Shown piece by piece: positions 38,160-47,745 of a stretch of DNA of 64,000 nucleotides; position 1 is the stretch's first letter, and every line of letters begins with the position of its first letter. Under the pieces are notes generated by a model. The model worked only from the letters and a program-made list of their open reading frames with translations, made no database searches and had not been told where the DNA came from. Where the stretch lies: contig JAYQNH010000001.1 of NCBI GenBank assembly GCA_038144195.1, positions 100,255 to 164,254 on the forward strand. The letters are read 5' to 3'. The position numbers and the translations under genes were made by a program. Source of the stretch: VMDJ01 sp038144195. Its GTDB lineage: Bacteria > Pseudomonadota > Gammaproteobacteria > Chromatiales > Chromatiaceae.

Positions 38160-38900
38160 TTATGCCATGTACATGCCACCATTCACGTGAATGGTTTCAC
38201 CAGTGATATAAGCGGCTGCATCAGAAGCTAAAAATCCAACGGTTGCCGCGATCTCATGTGCCTGACCTAAGCGTGCCATTGGGATGGCTGAAAGTAATGC
38301 TTCTTTCTGAGCATCAGGCAGTTCTTTGGTCATATCGGTGTCAATAAAACCGGGTGCAACCGCGTTGACAGAGATGCCGCGTGAGCCAACTTCTTGAGCT
38401 AATGATTTAGTGAAGCCAACCATGCCAGATTTAGCTGCAGAGTAGTTTGTTTGACCTGCATTACCACTAGCACCAACAACTGAAGCGATGTTGATAATGC
38501 GACCTGTCTTCGCCTTCATCATTGGACGCAAACAAGCCTTAACAACACGGTAAAGTGATGTCAGATTGGTATTGATGACGGCATCCCATTCGTCGGTTTT
38601 CATTCGCATCAATAAATTGTCGCGAGTAATGCCAGCATTATTCACCAACACAGTAATGGCGCCGTATTCCGAAGTGATTTTTTCGATAACAGACTCAACC
38701 GATGCATCATCAGAAACATCAAGCATCATGCCCTGTCCCGGAATGCCGGTTTCTTTCATGTACGCAGAGATCGCATCAGCACCACCTTCTGAGGTAGCTG
38801 TACCGATAACGGTCATGCCCTGCTTACCTAATTGTTCGGCAATTGCCTTGCCGATGCCGCGGCTTGCGCCAGTTACTAATGCAATTGTTGAATCAACCAT
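38160..38900 (-). CDS. fabG: 3-oxoacyl-ACP reductase
   Basis: NADPH-dependent SDR reductase of fatty-acid elongation. 246 residues, intact. Cofactor motif VTGASRGIGKAIAEQLG, NNAGITRDNLLMRM, catalytic Ser in IINIASVVGASGNAGQ, and YSAAKSGMVGFTKSLA (Tyr and Lys). C-terminal PMARLGQAHEIA and ITGETIHVNGGMYM. Start overlaps the fabD end by 8 bases. The 144 bp to acpP contains the arms tgcgta/tacgca, a possible processing or promoter site. Confidence 0.97.
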   Translation of the reverse strand: MVDSTIALVTGASRGIGKAIAEQLGKQGMTVIGTATSEGGADAISAYMKETGIPGQGMMLDVSDDASVESVIEKITSEYGAITVLVNNAGITRDNLLMRMKTDEWDAVINTNLTSLYRVVKACLRPMMKAKTGRIINIASVVGASGNAGQTNYSAAKSGMVGFTKSLAQEVGSRGISVNAVAPGFIDTDMTKELPDAQKEALLSAIPMARLGQAHEIAATVGFLASDAAAYITGETIHVNGGMYMA

Positions 38901-39832
38901 TGATGCTCTCCAATGCTTTTTCTAGAGACGCTGGGCACAAAACCGGCAGCGCACTTAAAGATTTATCAATACGTTTACACAAACCCGACAGCACTTTGCC
39001 TGGGCCTGCTTCAATAATAGTTTCTACACCTTCATCAGAGATGTACTCGATGGTTTCAACCCAACGCACAGGGCTATAGAGCTGCTCTGCAAGAGCGTTT
39101 TGAATCGCTGATATATCAGAGGTGCTTGTCACATTGACATTCTGGATGACCGGAATAGTCGGAGCATTAAAAGACATGCCGCTCATCATGGCAGCGAGCT
39201 GCTCAGCGGCTGGCTTCATCAATGCGCAATGTGATGGCACTGATACATCAAGAGGTAATGCGCGTTTAGCGCCAGCTTCTTTTGCTAAATCAATAGCACG
39301 TGCGATCGCAGCTGCATTACCGGCAATAACCACCTGCCCCGGCGAATTAAAGTTAACCGCTGAAGCCAACTTCGCCTTGTGCAGCTTGTTCACAAACGTC
39401 GCGAACTTGATCGTCGGTTAAACCTAAAATCGCTGCCATAGCCCCTTGGCCAGAAGGTACAGCGGTTTGCATGAATTCACCTCGCGCTGCGACAAGGTTT
39501 ACCGCATCCGCAAAATCAATCACACCACTTGCCACCATAGCGGTGTACTCACCTAAGCTGTGGCCTGCCAACATCTCAGGGCGCTGATTGGTTTGCTCTT
39601 GCAGCACGCGCCAGACAGCAATGCCCGCGGCCAGCATGGCAGGCTGAGTATTTGCGGTCATGTTGAGTTCTTCTGCAGGTCCCTCTTGTGACATCACCCA
39701 AAGGTTTTTGCCCAGCGCATCACTCGCCTCTTCAAATGTCGCTTTAACTAAAGGATAGGCTTCAGCCAAGTCAGCTAACATGCCTACCGATTGAGAGCCT
39801 TGACCAGGGAACGTCACTGCAAAATTAGTCAT
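38893..39832 (-). CDS. fabD: malonyl-CoA:ACP transacylase, one frameshift
   Basis: Transfers malonyl from CoA to ACP. Opens MTNFAVTFPGQGSQSVGMLA; nucleophile S92 in AGHSLGEYTAM; Arg in AARGEFMQTAVPSGQGAMAA. The frame breaks near 39372 (one extra G): corrected AAQGEVASAVNFNSPGQVVI and AGN. The His region PSHCALMKPAAEQL follows, then VIEAGPGKVLSGL-like IIEAGPGKVLSGL. About 313 residues when joined. Confidence 0.94.
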
Positions 39833-39850
39833 AGTGAAAATCTTTGTGAA

Positions 39851-40831
39851 TTAGAATTTAAGAAGAACCGAACCCCAGGTGAAACCACCACCAAAGGCTT
39901 CGAGTAAAACGGTTTCGCCGCGCTGAATACGTCCATCGCGTACAGCAACATCAAGAGCTAATGGCACAGACGCCGCGGATGTATTGCCGTGTTTATCGAC
40001 GGTCACAACCACGTTATCCATACTCATGTTTAGTTTACGAGCAGTCGCATTAATGATGCGGATGTTCGCTTGGTGTGGCACCAACCAATCGATGTCAGTT
40101 TTCTTCATCTGATTAGCTGAGAGCGTTTCATCCAACGATACGACCCAGAGTATTAACTGCCATCTTGAATACTTCGTTACCGCGCATATGCACCTTGTCC
40201 GCTTCACCAAGGTCTAGTTCGATATCGTAACCGCGAGATGGACCACCAGGCACATGTAATAAATTTTCGTAGGCACCATCAGCATGTAAATGCGTTGAGA
40301 GAATGCCAGTTTCTTCAGAAGCTTCTAAAACCACGGCGCCAGCACCATCACCAAACAAAATACAGGTGCCGCGATCAGTCCAATCAATTAAGCGTGAAAA
40401 CGTTTCAGCGCCGATGACTAATGCGCATTTATGCGTGCCGGATTTAATAAACTTTTCTCTGCAGTAGCAATGGCGTAAATAAAGCCTGTGCAAACCGCTT
40501 GGATATCAAACGCTGTGCAGCCATGGATATCTAAACGTTGTTGCAGTAAACACGCAGTACTGGGAAAAACTTTATCGGGTGATGTTGTCGCTAAAACAAT
40601 CAGGTCGATATCTTCAGGTTTCTTACCTGAGGCTTCGATTGCTTTTAGTGCTGCTTGTTCTGCGAGATCGACAGTTGTTTCACCCTCTGCAGCAATGTGA
40701 CGTTGCTTAATGCCGGTACGTTCAGTAATCCACTGGTCACTGGTATCCACCATCTTTTCGAGTTCGTGATTTGTACGAACATACTCGGGAAGGTAGCTGC
40801 CTGTTCCAGTGATTCGTGCGTACAACGTCAT
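39851..40831 (-). CDS. fabH: 3-oxoacyl-ACP synthase III, two frameshifts
   Basis: Starts fatty-acid synthesis from acetyl-CoA and malonyl-ACP. Opens MTLYARITGTGSYLPEYV; Cys114 in FDIQAVCTGFIYAI; His in DWLVPHQANIRIINATA; Asn in DKHGNTSAASVPLAL; end LLEAFGGGFTWGSVLLKF. Breaks near 40449 (a missing A; corrected AEKKFIKSGTHKCALVIGAE) and near 40147 (extra G; corrected NTLVVSLDETLSAN). About 326 residues. It follows plsX by 10 bases. Confidence 0.94.
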
Positions 40832-40841
40832 TCAGTAGACC

Positions 40842-41854
40842 TTATCCTTTAAGTCGCGCGCTGACCTGTTCTGAGATACGCGCCGCGACATTGGCTTCAA
40901 CTTCTTTTCGAGCAATACCAATAGCGTTAGCAAATGATTTTGCATCCGCTCCGCCGTGACTCTTAATAACGATTCCGTTGAGTCCCAGCAAACTTGCTCC
41001 ATTGTACCTGCGTGGATCGATGCGTCGAGCTAAAGCTTTCAAAACCGGCATCGCAATGAGAGCTGAAATCTTGGTGAAAAGATTACGTTTAAACTCGACA
41101 CCCAAGAAATGCTTAATCATTTTGGCAACGCCTTCCGCACTTTTCAGTGCCACATTGCCGATATAGCCATCACAAACGATCACATCAAACTCGCCGCTAG
41201 TGAAAATATCATCACCCTCAGCATAGCCTTTGTAGTTTAGGTGGCTTTCTTTCAGAAGCTCGTGAGCCTTTTTGACTTCTTCGATGCCCTTGATTTCTTC
41301 TTGGCCGATATTTAGAAGCGCAATACGAGGTGATTCTTTGCCCTCGAGAGCAGTAACTAGCTCAGAGCCCATGACAGCAAATTCATACAAGTGCTGTGCG
41401 CTTGAATCGATATTGGCGCCCAAATCAAGCACGTGGCAATGACCACCTGTTGACGGTAGCGCACTACAAATTGCTGGACGATCAACACCGGGGATGGTTT
41501 TTAAAACAAAACGTGCTGTTGCCATTAAGGCGCCGGTATTGCCCGCACTCACGCAAGCATCAGCCTCACCTTCTTTAACCAGGTTGATGGCCACACGCAT
41601 AGAAGAATCTTTTTTGCCGCGAAGCGATTTAGATGGCAATTCATCCATCTCCACCACTTCACTAGCTTGATGTAGTGAGATGCCTTCAGGCGCTTTGCCA
41701 CCAGGTAGATGTTGGCGGATCACCTCTTCCTTACCGACAAGAATCAAACGGCAAGAGGGTTTTTAGCGTGATAGGCCAGCGCAGCAGGGACAACGACAGG
41801 TGCGCCGTGGTCGCCGCCCATAGCATCCAGTGCAATTGTTATTGTTTTTGTCAC
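40842..41854 (-). CDS. plsX: phosphate acyltransferase PlsX, one frameshift
   Basis: Makes acyl-phosphate from acyl-ACP for phospholipid synthesis. The N-terminus is read from GTG 41854: MTKTITIALDAMGGDHGAPV, then a missing T near 41763 (corrected NPLCRLILVGKEEVI). Later motifs: VSAGNTGALMATARFVL, NIGQEEIKGIEEVK, FDVIVCDGYIGNVALKSAEG and LLGLNGIVIKSHGGAD. About 337 residues. Standard place after rpmF; the ribosome site before the GTG is weak. Confidence 0.93.
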
Positions 41855-41917
41855 TGCAGATAGTAAGAAGCCGGGGATGTGCAGTTATCCACACACCACT
41901 CCGGCATCTGAGTCGTA

Positions 41918-42088
41918 TTACTTAGAAACGACTTTACGGCCGCGGTAAAAACCGTCAGCGCTTACGTTGTGACGCAAGTGAGTTTCACCAGAAGTTGGAT
42001 CAACTGACAAAGTTTCTGACTTCAAACCGTCATGCGAACGACGCATGCCACGCTTAGAAGGGGTTTTACGGTTCTTTTGAACTGCCAT
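41918..42088 (-). CDS. rpmF: 50S ribosomal protein L32
   Basis: 56 residues, intact: MAVQKNRKTPSKRGMRRSHD followed by GLKSETLSVDPTSGETHLRH and NVSADGFYRGRKVVSK. Matches L32, including the C-terminal HNVSADGFYRGRKV block, with no zinc cysteines. It lies between yceD (21 bases upstream) and plsX, the conserved order. Too short to stand out among longer frames but unambiguous. Confidence 0.97.
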   Translation of the reverse strand: MAVQKNRKTPSKRGMRRSHDGLKSETLSVDPTSGETHLRHNVSADGFYRGRKVVSK

Positions 42089-42109
42089 TGTACTGTCCTC
42101 AAAGACTGC

Positions 42110-42648
42110 TTAATTTACATCCGATCCTTTGCCTCTCATTTGGGCAAGAACCGCGAACGGGTTGTCGGATGCTTCAGGTGCCTCAGCCTCCTCTTCTACC
42201 TCTTCTTGGTAGTCAGTTAACTGAACGGCACATTGATCCGGTTCATGTCGCGCGGCTGATGGCACTGCCAATATCAGCTCATCTTCAATCAGGTCACGAA
42301 GCACAATCGTGTCTTCTTCAGCTAACAAAGGATCGTATTCCTCAGGAAGCTGTTCAGCCTGTTGAAACCCGGTTACCACCGCAAGTTGCCAATCTGATTT
42401 GATCGGCAAAGGCATGGCGCCAAGACATCGCTGACAAACAATCTGCAATTCGCCTTCACATGACCTTCAATCACTCGACGGCGATCAGCATCATGTGTAA
42501 AGAGAAGCGAATAACGCATTTCACCCTCAGTTGAGGCTAAAAAGGCACCTAATCGCTGCAAATCGTGCAGTTTCACAAACCCTTCAAACTGCCTATCTGA
42601 CTCACAAAGTCGAATCGGATCAGCACGTTCTGGAAGCTGCGACAACAT
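42110..42648 (-). CDS. yceD: YceD family protein (DUF177), one frameshift
   Basis: About 179-residue protein of the YceD/DUF177 family, implicated in 23S rRNA accumulation in relatives. N-terminal part MLSQLPERADPIRLCESDRQ and a frameshift near 42442 (a missing T; corrected HVKANLQIVCQRCLGAMPLP). The C-terminal half is acidic (EEYDPLLAEEDTIVLRDLIE, then DELILAVP) and ends NPFAVLAQMRG. First gene of the rpmF-plsX-fab cluster. Its usual divergent neighbour maf is separated from it here by oadGAB. Confidence 0.9.
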
Positions 42649-42712
42649 AAGCGCGCAATTCTATGAAAACACTAGAGAAATAGCAATATTTATAAGTGCT
42701 AATAGACGATAT

Positions 42713-42738
42713 TGTGGTCCCTGCCCTCAAGGACCACA
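42713..42738 (-). terminator. hairpin after oadB
   Basis: Perfect 8-bp arms tgtggtcc (42713-42720) and ggaccaca (42731-42738) around a 10-base loop, 9 bp past the oadB stop. There is no clear T tract on the minus strand, so it may be a stem that protects the 3' end or a rho-aided terminator. Confidence 0.55.
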
Positions 42739-42746
42739 AATTAGAC

Positions 42747-44045
42747 TTAATTTCCGCCCACAACCGCGAGCAAAACTCCCGCTGCAACAGCTGAACCGAT
42801 AACACCAGCAACGTTTGGTCCCATCGCATGCATAAGCAAGAAGTTATGGTGGTTGGCTTCAAGACCAACCTTGTTCACCACGCGCGCCGCCATTGGAACC
42901 GCGGATACGCCAGCAGCGCCAATCAGCGGATTCACTTTACCGTCAGAAAGTCGGTGCATGATCTTTCCCATCATGATGCCTGCCGCTGTACCGACGGAAA
43001 ACGCCACGGCACCTAGTGCCAAAATGCCGAGTGTTTCGACACTTAAGAATTTGTCCGCTTGAAGCTTAGAGCCCACTGACAGACCCAGGATGATGGTAAC
43101 GGTATTAATGATCTCGTTTTGTGCTGCTTTGCTAAGACGATCAACCACACCTGATTCACGCAACAAGTTACCGAAGGTCAACATACCAATCAGTGGCGCA
43201 GCCGATGGCAAGAACAACACGCAAAGCATCAACACCATCAGTGGGAACATGATCTTTTCGGTTTTACTTACCGGCCGGAGCTGCATCATCTCAACCTGAC
43301 GCTCTTTCTCTGTCGTCAGTAATTTCATGATGGGTGGCTGAATGATCGGCACCAGTGCCATGTAAGAGTAAGCAGCAACAGCAATAGCCCCCAAAAGATC
43401 TGGCGCTAATTTAGAGGCTAAGAAGATCGCTGTAGGTCCATCAGCACCACCAATGATCGCAATCGCCGAAGCATCGGCCAAGGTGAAGTCAAAGCCTGGA
43501 ATAACATTAAGCGCCAGTGCGCCAATCAATGTGAAGAAAATACCGAACTGTGCAGCTGCACCGAGCAACAAGGTGCGCGGCATCGCAATCAACGCACTAA
43601 AGTCCGTTAGCGCACCAACACCCATGAAAATCAACAATGGCGCAACGCCTGTACTAATGGCGATCTCATAAAACATGTTCAACATGCCTGGGGTGTAGCC
43701 TAGCTTTTCAGCAAGTTGATTAGCAGCAAAGGCCTGTTCTGAGGTCATGTATTTAACCGCAGTCTTTAAATCCTCAACTGAAGAGTCAAGCGTAGTGGCT
43801 AGCATCTGAAGCTGAGCTTGCGTGCCTTCCATCATCAAATGACCAATCGCATCTTCTGCAAGACCTGCAACTGGTATGTTGGCAAGAACACAGCCGAAAC
43901 CGATAGGTAAAAGTAGTAAAGGCTCAAACCCTTTTTGGATGGCTAAGTACATTAGCAGGCCACCCACGCCAATCATCAATAACTGGTCCCACTCAAAGTT
44001 GGCTAATCCCATCGATAGCCAAAGGGCCTCAAATCCTGCTTCCAT
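42747..44045 (-). CDS. oadB: sodium-pumping oxaloacetate decarboxylase beta subunit
   Basis: Integral membrane Na+ channel and decarboxylase subunit. 432 residues with many TM segments; family motifs LLPIGFGCVLANIP, GVGALTDFSALIAMPRTLLL, ALNVIPGFDFTLADASAIAI, IIGGADGPTAIFLASKLAPD (Asp of the Na+ site) and the C-terminal SAVPMAARVVNKVGLEANHH followed by NFLLMHAMGPNVAGVIGSAV. Starts 10 bases after oadA. With OadA and OadG it exports Na+ using oxaloacetate decarboxylation. Confidence 0.96.
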   Translation of the reverse strand: MEAGFEALWLSMGLANFEWDQLLMIGVGGLLMYLAIQKGFEPLLLLPIGFGCVLANIPVAGLAEDAIGHLMMEGTQAQLQMLATTLDSSVEDLKTAVKYMTSEQAFAANQLAEKLGYTPGMLNMFYEIAISTGVAPLLIFMGVGALTDFSALIAMPRTLLLGAAAQFGIFFTLIGALALNVIPGFDFTLADASAIAIIGGADGPTAIFLASKLAPDLLGAIAVAAYSYMALVPIIQPPIMKLLTTEKERQVEMMQLRPVSKTEKIMFPLMVLMLCVLFLPSAAPLIGMLTFGNLLRESGVVDRLSKAAQNEIINTVTIILGLSVGSKLQADKFLSVETLGILALGAVAFSVGTAAGIMMGKIMHRLSDGKVNPLIGAAGVSAVPMAARVVNKVGLEANHHNFLLMHAMGPNVAGVIGSAVAAGVLLAVVGGN

Positions 44046-44055
44046 GATGTAACCC

Positions 44056-45828
44056 TTAACCCAACGTGATCAGTGTGTCGCCAACTTGAACAACATCACC
44101 TTCTTTGACGTTGATCGCTTGTACAACACCATCCGCCGGTGCGCGTACTTCGGTTTCCATCTTCATTGCTTCGAGCACCATGATGACATCACCTGATTTC
44201 ACCATTTGGCCTACAGCAGTGTGGATCTTAAAGATGTTGCCAGCCAAAGGCGCTGGAACCGCTTGTCCTGCGCCACCGGGTGCTGGTGCAGCCGCAGGAG
44301 CTGCGGTTGGTGCAGCTTGAACATCAGCGACTTGACCGCCAGGTCCAACGCTAACGTTATACGCATGACCATCAACAACAACTGTGTAGGCTTCAGTTGA
44401 ACCTGCTGATGCAGGTGCAGTCGCTTCTGGCTCACCAGTAGGCACAGGTTCAAACGCAGATGGGTTGTCGCGGTTCTCTATGAACTTCATACCAATTTGC
44501 GGGAACAAGGCATACGTCAGTACGTCATCAATTTGTTCATCAGCAACGCGCAATGATTTTTCTTTTGCCAATGCTTCGAATTCATCTGTCAGTGATTGCA
44601 ATTCGTTTTCAAGTAAATCTGCAGGGCGACAGGTGATTGGCTCTTGGCCATCTTCGAGAACGCGCTGTTGAAGTTCTTTATCAACAGGTGCTGGAGTTGC
44701 GCCGTACTCACCTTTAAGAACGCCTGAAGTTTCTTTCGTAATACTTTTGTAACGCTCGCCAGTCAGTACATTTAAAACGGCTTGTGTGCCAACGATTTGA
44801 GAGGTTGGTGTTACGAGTGGCAAATAGCCAAGATCTTTACGAACACGAGGAATCTCTTCGAGCACTTCATCTAAGCGATCAGCTGCACCCTGCTCTTTAA
44901 GCTGGCTTTCCATGTTGGTTAACATGCCGCCAGGCACTTGTGCCACCAAGATACGCGAATCTGTACCACGTAGAGAGCCTTCGAACTTCGCATATTTCTT
45001 ACGCACATCACGGAAATAAGCAGCGATTTCTTCAAGGGCTTTCATATTCAAGCCAGTGTCGCGCTCGGTGCCTTCCAAAATTGACACTACCGCTTCGGTT
45101 GAAGAGTGACCATAGGTCATCGACATTGAAGAGATAGCAGTATCCACCATATCAATACCTGCCTCTGCAGCTTTGATTAAGGTGGTTGTACTTAAACCGG
45201 TTGTTGCGTGGCAATGCAAAGCGATAGGAATGTTAACCGTCGCTTTCAAGCGCTTAACCAACTCATAAGCAACATAAGGCGTTAACAAGCCTGCCATGTC
45301 TTTAATCGCAATAGAGTGACAACCCATGTCCTCAAGTGACTTACCCATGTTGACCCAATAATCAAGGTCATGAACAGGACTTACGGTGTAAGACAAAGTG
45401 CCTTGTGCGTGCTTATCAACTTTTAACGTTGCTTTAACCGATGTCTCAAGGTTGCGTAGGTCATTCATCGCATCAAAAATGCGGAATACATCGATACCGT
45501 TTGTGGCACAACGCTCAACGAACTTTTCAACAACGTCATCAGCGTAATGGCGATAACCCAAAATGTTTTGCCCACGGAACAACATTTGTTGTGGTGTATT
45601 TGGCATCGCCTTTTTTAGCTCGCGCAAACGCTCCCATGGGTCTTCACCCAAGTAACGAATACAAGAGTCAAATGTCGCGCCACCCCAAGTCTCTAATGAC
45701 CAGTAACCGATCTGATCGAGTTTCTCAGCAATAGGCAGCATGTCATCTAAGCGAAGACGTGTTGCAAAGAGAGATTGATGGGCGTCGCGCAAAACGACAT
45801 CAGTGATAGCAAGTTTTTGTTGAGTCAT
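44056..45828 (-). CDS. oadA: oxaloacetate decarboxylase alpha subunit (carboxyltransferase + biotin carrier)
   Basis: 590 residues, intact. N-terminal DRE-TIM carboxyltransferase domain (ITDVVLRDAHQSLFATRLRL; metal motifs ALHCHATTGLSTT), conserved carboxylase C-terminal domain (QVPGGMLTNMESQLKEQG), an Ala/Pro-rich linker (VQAAPTAAPAAAPAPGGAGQ) and a biotinyl domain with biotinylated K556 in VLEAMKMETEV. Transfers CO2 from oxaloacetate to biotin, giving pyruvate. Middle gene of oadGAB. Confidence 0.97.
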   Translation of the reverse strand: MTQQKLAITDVVLRDAHQSLFATRLRLDDMLPIAEKLDQIGYWSLETWGGATFDSCIRYLGEDPWERLRELKKAMPNTPQQMLFRGQNILGYRHYADDVVEKFVERCATNGIDVFRIFDAMNDLRNLETSVKATLKVDKHAQGTLSYTVSPVHDLDYWVNMGKSLEDMGCHSIAIKDMAGLLTPYVAYELVKRLKATVNIPIALHCHATTGLSTTTLIKAAEAGIDMVDTAISSMSMTYGHSSTEAVVSILEGTERDTGLNMKALEEIAAYFRDVRKKYAKFEGSLRGTDSRILVAQVPGGMLTNMESQLKEQGAADRLDEVLEEIPRVRKDLGYLPLVTPTSQIVGTQAVLNVLTGERYKSITKETSGVLKGEYGATPAPVDKELQQRVLEDGQEPITCRPADLLENELQSLTDEFEALAKEKSLRVADEQIDDVLTYALFPQIGMKFIENRDNPSAFEPVPTGEPEATAPASAGSTEAYTVVVDGHAYNVSVGPGGQVADVQAAPTAAPAAAPAPGGAGQAVPAPLAGNIFKIHTAVGQMVKSGDVIMVLEAMKMETEVRAPADGVVQAINVKEGDVVQVGDTLITLG

Positions 45829-45866
45829 AGGAGGCTCTTAATTCTTATTAATAACGAGTTGTGCGA

Positions 45867-46127
45867 TCAGCTATTTTGAGCCGAACGATAACGAGCAATC
45901 GCTGCACCGATAACGGCAACGAGCTTAGCGTTTGATGTTGGGGTGATAGCACCACCTGCAGCTGGCGCACTGTTTTCAGGTACTGGATCTGGGAAACGAG
46001 CAGCAATCGCTGACATGACGCGCAGCGCCATAATGAGAACAGTTAGGAAAACAAACACCATTCCCATACCGAGAATCATGAGCTCAAGACCCACCATAAG
46101 TGCTGTTGTATCTAGTAAAGGATTCAT
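45867..46127 (-). CDS. oadG: oxaloacetate decarboxylase gamma subunit
   Basis: 86 residues from ATG 46127, which has a strong purine-rich site (GGGGAGGGAG) just upstream. N-terminal TM TALMVGLELMILGMGMVFVF followed by LTVLIMALRVMSAIAARFPD, a Pro/Ala linker and a short tail (AKLVAVIGAAIARYRSAQNS) typical of OadG, which anchors OadA to OadB and binds zinc in relatives. A longer frame reaches 46262 but without support. Confidence 0.9.
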   Translation of the reverse strand: MNPLLDTTALMVGLELMILGMGMVFVFLTVLIMALRVMSAIAARFPDPVPENSAPAAGGAITPTSNAKLVAVIGAAIARYRSAQNS

Positions 46128-46445
46128 CGCGCTCCCTCCCCTTGTTGGTTTAGTTGAACACCCGTCCGGCATGGTTGGCCTTTCCAGTGTGCGACGATAG
46201 GCGCGGCATTCTAATCTAAATCGTCCACAAATCGCAGCAAGGAAAACCCTTTTAATCAACATTTAACACCCAGTAGCAGCATGGACTTGCAAGATCGCAA
46301 CATTTAGCGACATATCACCAAAAAATGTCGCATGGATCAGCATAAAATCTATTATTGCTTTTTCGTGGTGGTTATTGGTTTTATTAATGGTCGTGCAGCA
46401 AGGCATCTCAAGGCATACTTGCGCCCCTAACCAGAGGTGATGTTT
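46128..46445. promoter_or_regulatory. 318-bp divergent spacer between oadG and maf
   Basis: No gene seen. It must hold promoters for oadGAB (minus) and maf (plus). It contains a perfect 7-bp inverted repeat gcgacat / atgtcgc (46307-46313 with 46325-46331, loop 11) and a direct repeat of aaggcat near 46400-46416. No known riboswitch was recognised. AGAGG at 46433-46437 is the maf ribosome site. Confidence 0.5.
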
Positions 46446-47027
46446 ATGTCCTTGCCGTTGATCTTAGGTTCAACTTCCCCCTTCCGTGCTGAGATTCTGC
46501 AAAAGCTCTGCGTATCCTTTGATACGGCAGCGCCCGATATTGATGAATCCTCGCAGGCTAATGAGACACCTACAGAGCTTGTTGAGCGACTCTCGATCAG
46601 TAAAGCAAAGAAAGTGGCTGAAGCGCATCCTGCAGCACTCATTATTGGTTCGGATCAGGTTGCCTGTGTGGACCAGCAGATTCTTGGCAAACCACACACA
46701 CACGAAAAAGCCATTGAGCAGCTGCGTTTTCTATCGAACAAGATCGTTAGCTTTCATACCGGTTTATGTTTGTGTAATAGCGAGTCTGGCAACACACAAA
46801 GTACAGTTGAAGTATTTAAGGTGCATTTTCGCGCGTTAAGTGATGACCAAATTAAACGTTATCTTCAAAACGAGCAGCCTTATAAATGTGCCGGTAGCTT
46901 TAAATCAGAAGCATTAGGCATCAGCTTATTTAAAAAGCTTGAAGGTGATGATCCAAACACAATGATTGGCTTGCCACTTATACGACTTGTTGAATTCTTA
47001 TCCAATCAAGGACTTCAGATTCCATAA
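46446..47027 (+). CDS. Maf/YceF nucleoside triphosphate pyrophosphatase (7-methyl-GTP type)
   Basis: House-cleaning pyrophosphatase removing modified NTPs. The start at 46446 has AGAGG 8 bases upstream and gives MSLPLILGSTSPFRAEILQK. Motifs: AAPDIDESSQANETPTELVE, LIIGSDQVACVD, ILGKPHTHEKAIEQL, YKCAGSFKSEALGI and DDPNTMIGLPLIRL. The CAGSFKSEALG block fits the YceF (m7GTP) subgroup. 193 residues. Its stop overlaps the next start (TAATG). Confidence 0.92.
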   Translation: MSLPLILGSTSPFRAEILQKLCVSFDTAAPDIDESSQANETPTELVERLSISKAKKVAEAHPAALIIGSDQVACVDQQILGKPHTHEKAIEQLRFLSNKIVSFHTGLCLCNSESGNTQSTVEVFKVHFRALSDDQIKRYLQNEQPYKCAGSFKSEALGISLFKKLEGDDPNTMIGLPLIRLVEFLSNQGLQIP

Positions 47028-47745
47028 TGATTAATGCGTTTCTCTATCCACTCTCAAGCATCACTTGGTTAGCCAAACGCGAACTTAGAAGCTCTGTTCT
47101 TATGCCGCTTCTTATAAACATGGTGTTATTTATTGCGATAGCGTGGCTTGGCTCACACTACTTTGACGTCTTTTTAAATCAATGGCTGCCAGTAGATACT
47201 GGCTCGGCATGGTTGCGCCCCCTTGCTTTGGCTATTGGCTGTGATGATGTTTTTAGTCATGGGTTTTTTTTAGCTTTACCATTGTCGGTAATCTTATTGC
47301 ATCGCCCTTCAATGCCCTATTGGCTGCTCGTACTGAGTTATTAATGACAGGCAAAGCGAGCGAACGTTTATCACAACCCTTTGCAGTGGTGGCTAAAGAA
47401 GCGATCAGTAGCGAGCTGTTTAAGCTACGTTATCTGATAGTGCGATTGATACCTTTGCTGATACTCACGCTGATCACCTCATGGATCCCAATGATCAACC
47501 TCTTTGTATCGAGCCTATGGCTAGTCTTTGGTGCTTGGTTTCTTGCCATTGAATATGGTGACTATCCGATGGCGAATAATCAGCTCAACGCAAAAGAGCA
47601 ACTCAATAAGCTTAAGACGAAACGACTACGCTCATTAAGCTTTGGTGCTGGTGCTAGCGTATTAATGATGTTTTTGGGTCCACTTGCCATGCCAAGCGCA
47701 ACCATTGGCGCCACGCAATACTGGGTAAATCAACTCAAAGACTAA
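47027..47745 (+). CDS. CysZ/EI24-like membrane protein, two frameshifts
   Basis: EI24/CysZ-family membrane protein. N-terminal MINAFLYPLSSITWLAKREL and a TM (VLMPLLINMVLFIAIAWLG). The frame breaks in a run of five C at 47219-47223 and again near 47281; corrected it reads WLRPLLWLLAVMMFLVMGFF, then AFTIVGNLIASPFNALLAAR, a CysZ hallmark, then TMs PLLILTLITSWIPMINLFVS and VFGAWFLAIEYGDYPM. About 240 residues. E. coli CysZ imports sulfate; that role here is inferred by family only. Coupled to maf. Confidence 0.83.

Noticed and set aside
45867..46262. OadG with a long basic N-terminus from 46262
   Set aside because: The extra 45 residues are unlike OadG and the strong ribosome site precedes the ATG at 46127.
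46128..46445. Riboswitch upstream of oadG
   Set aside because: Only a simple hairpin and short direct repeats are visible; no known aptamer layout was recognised.
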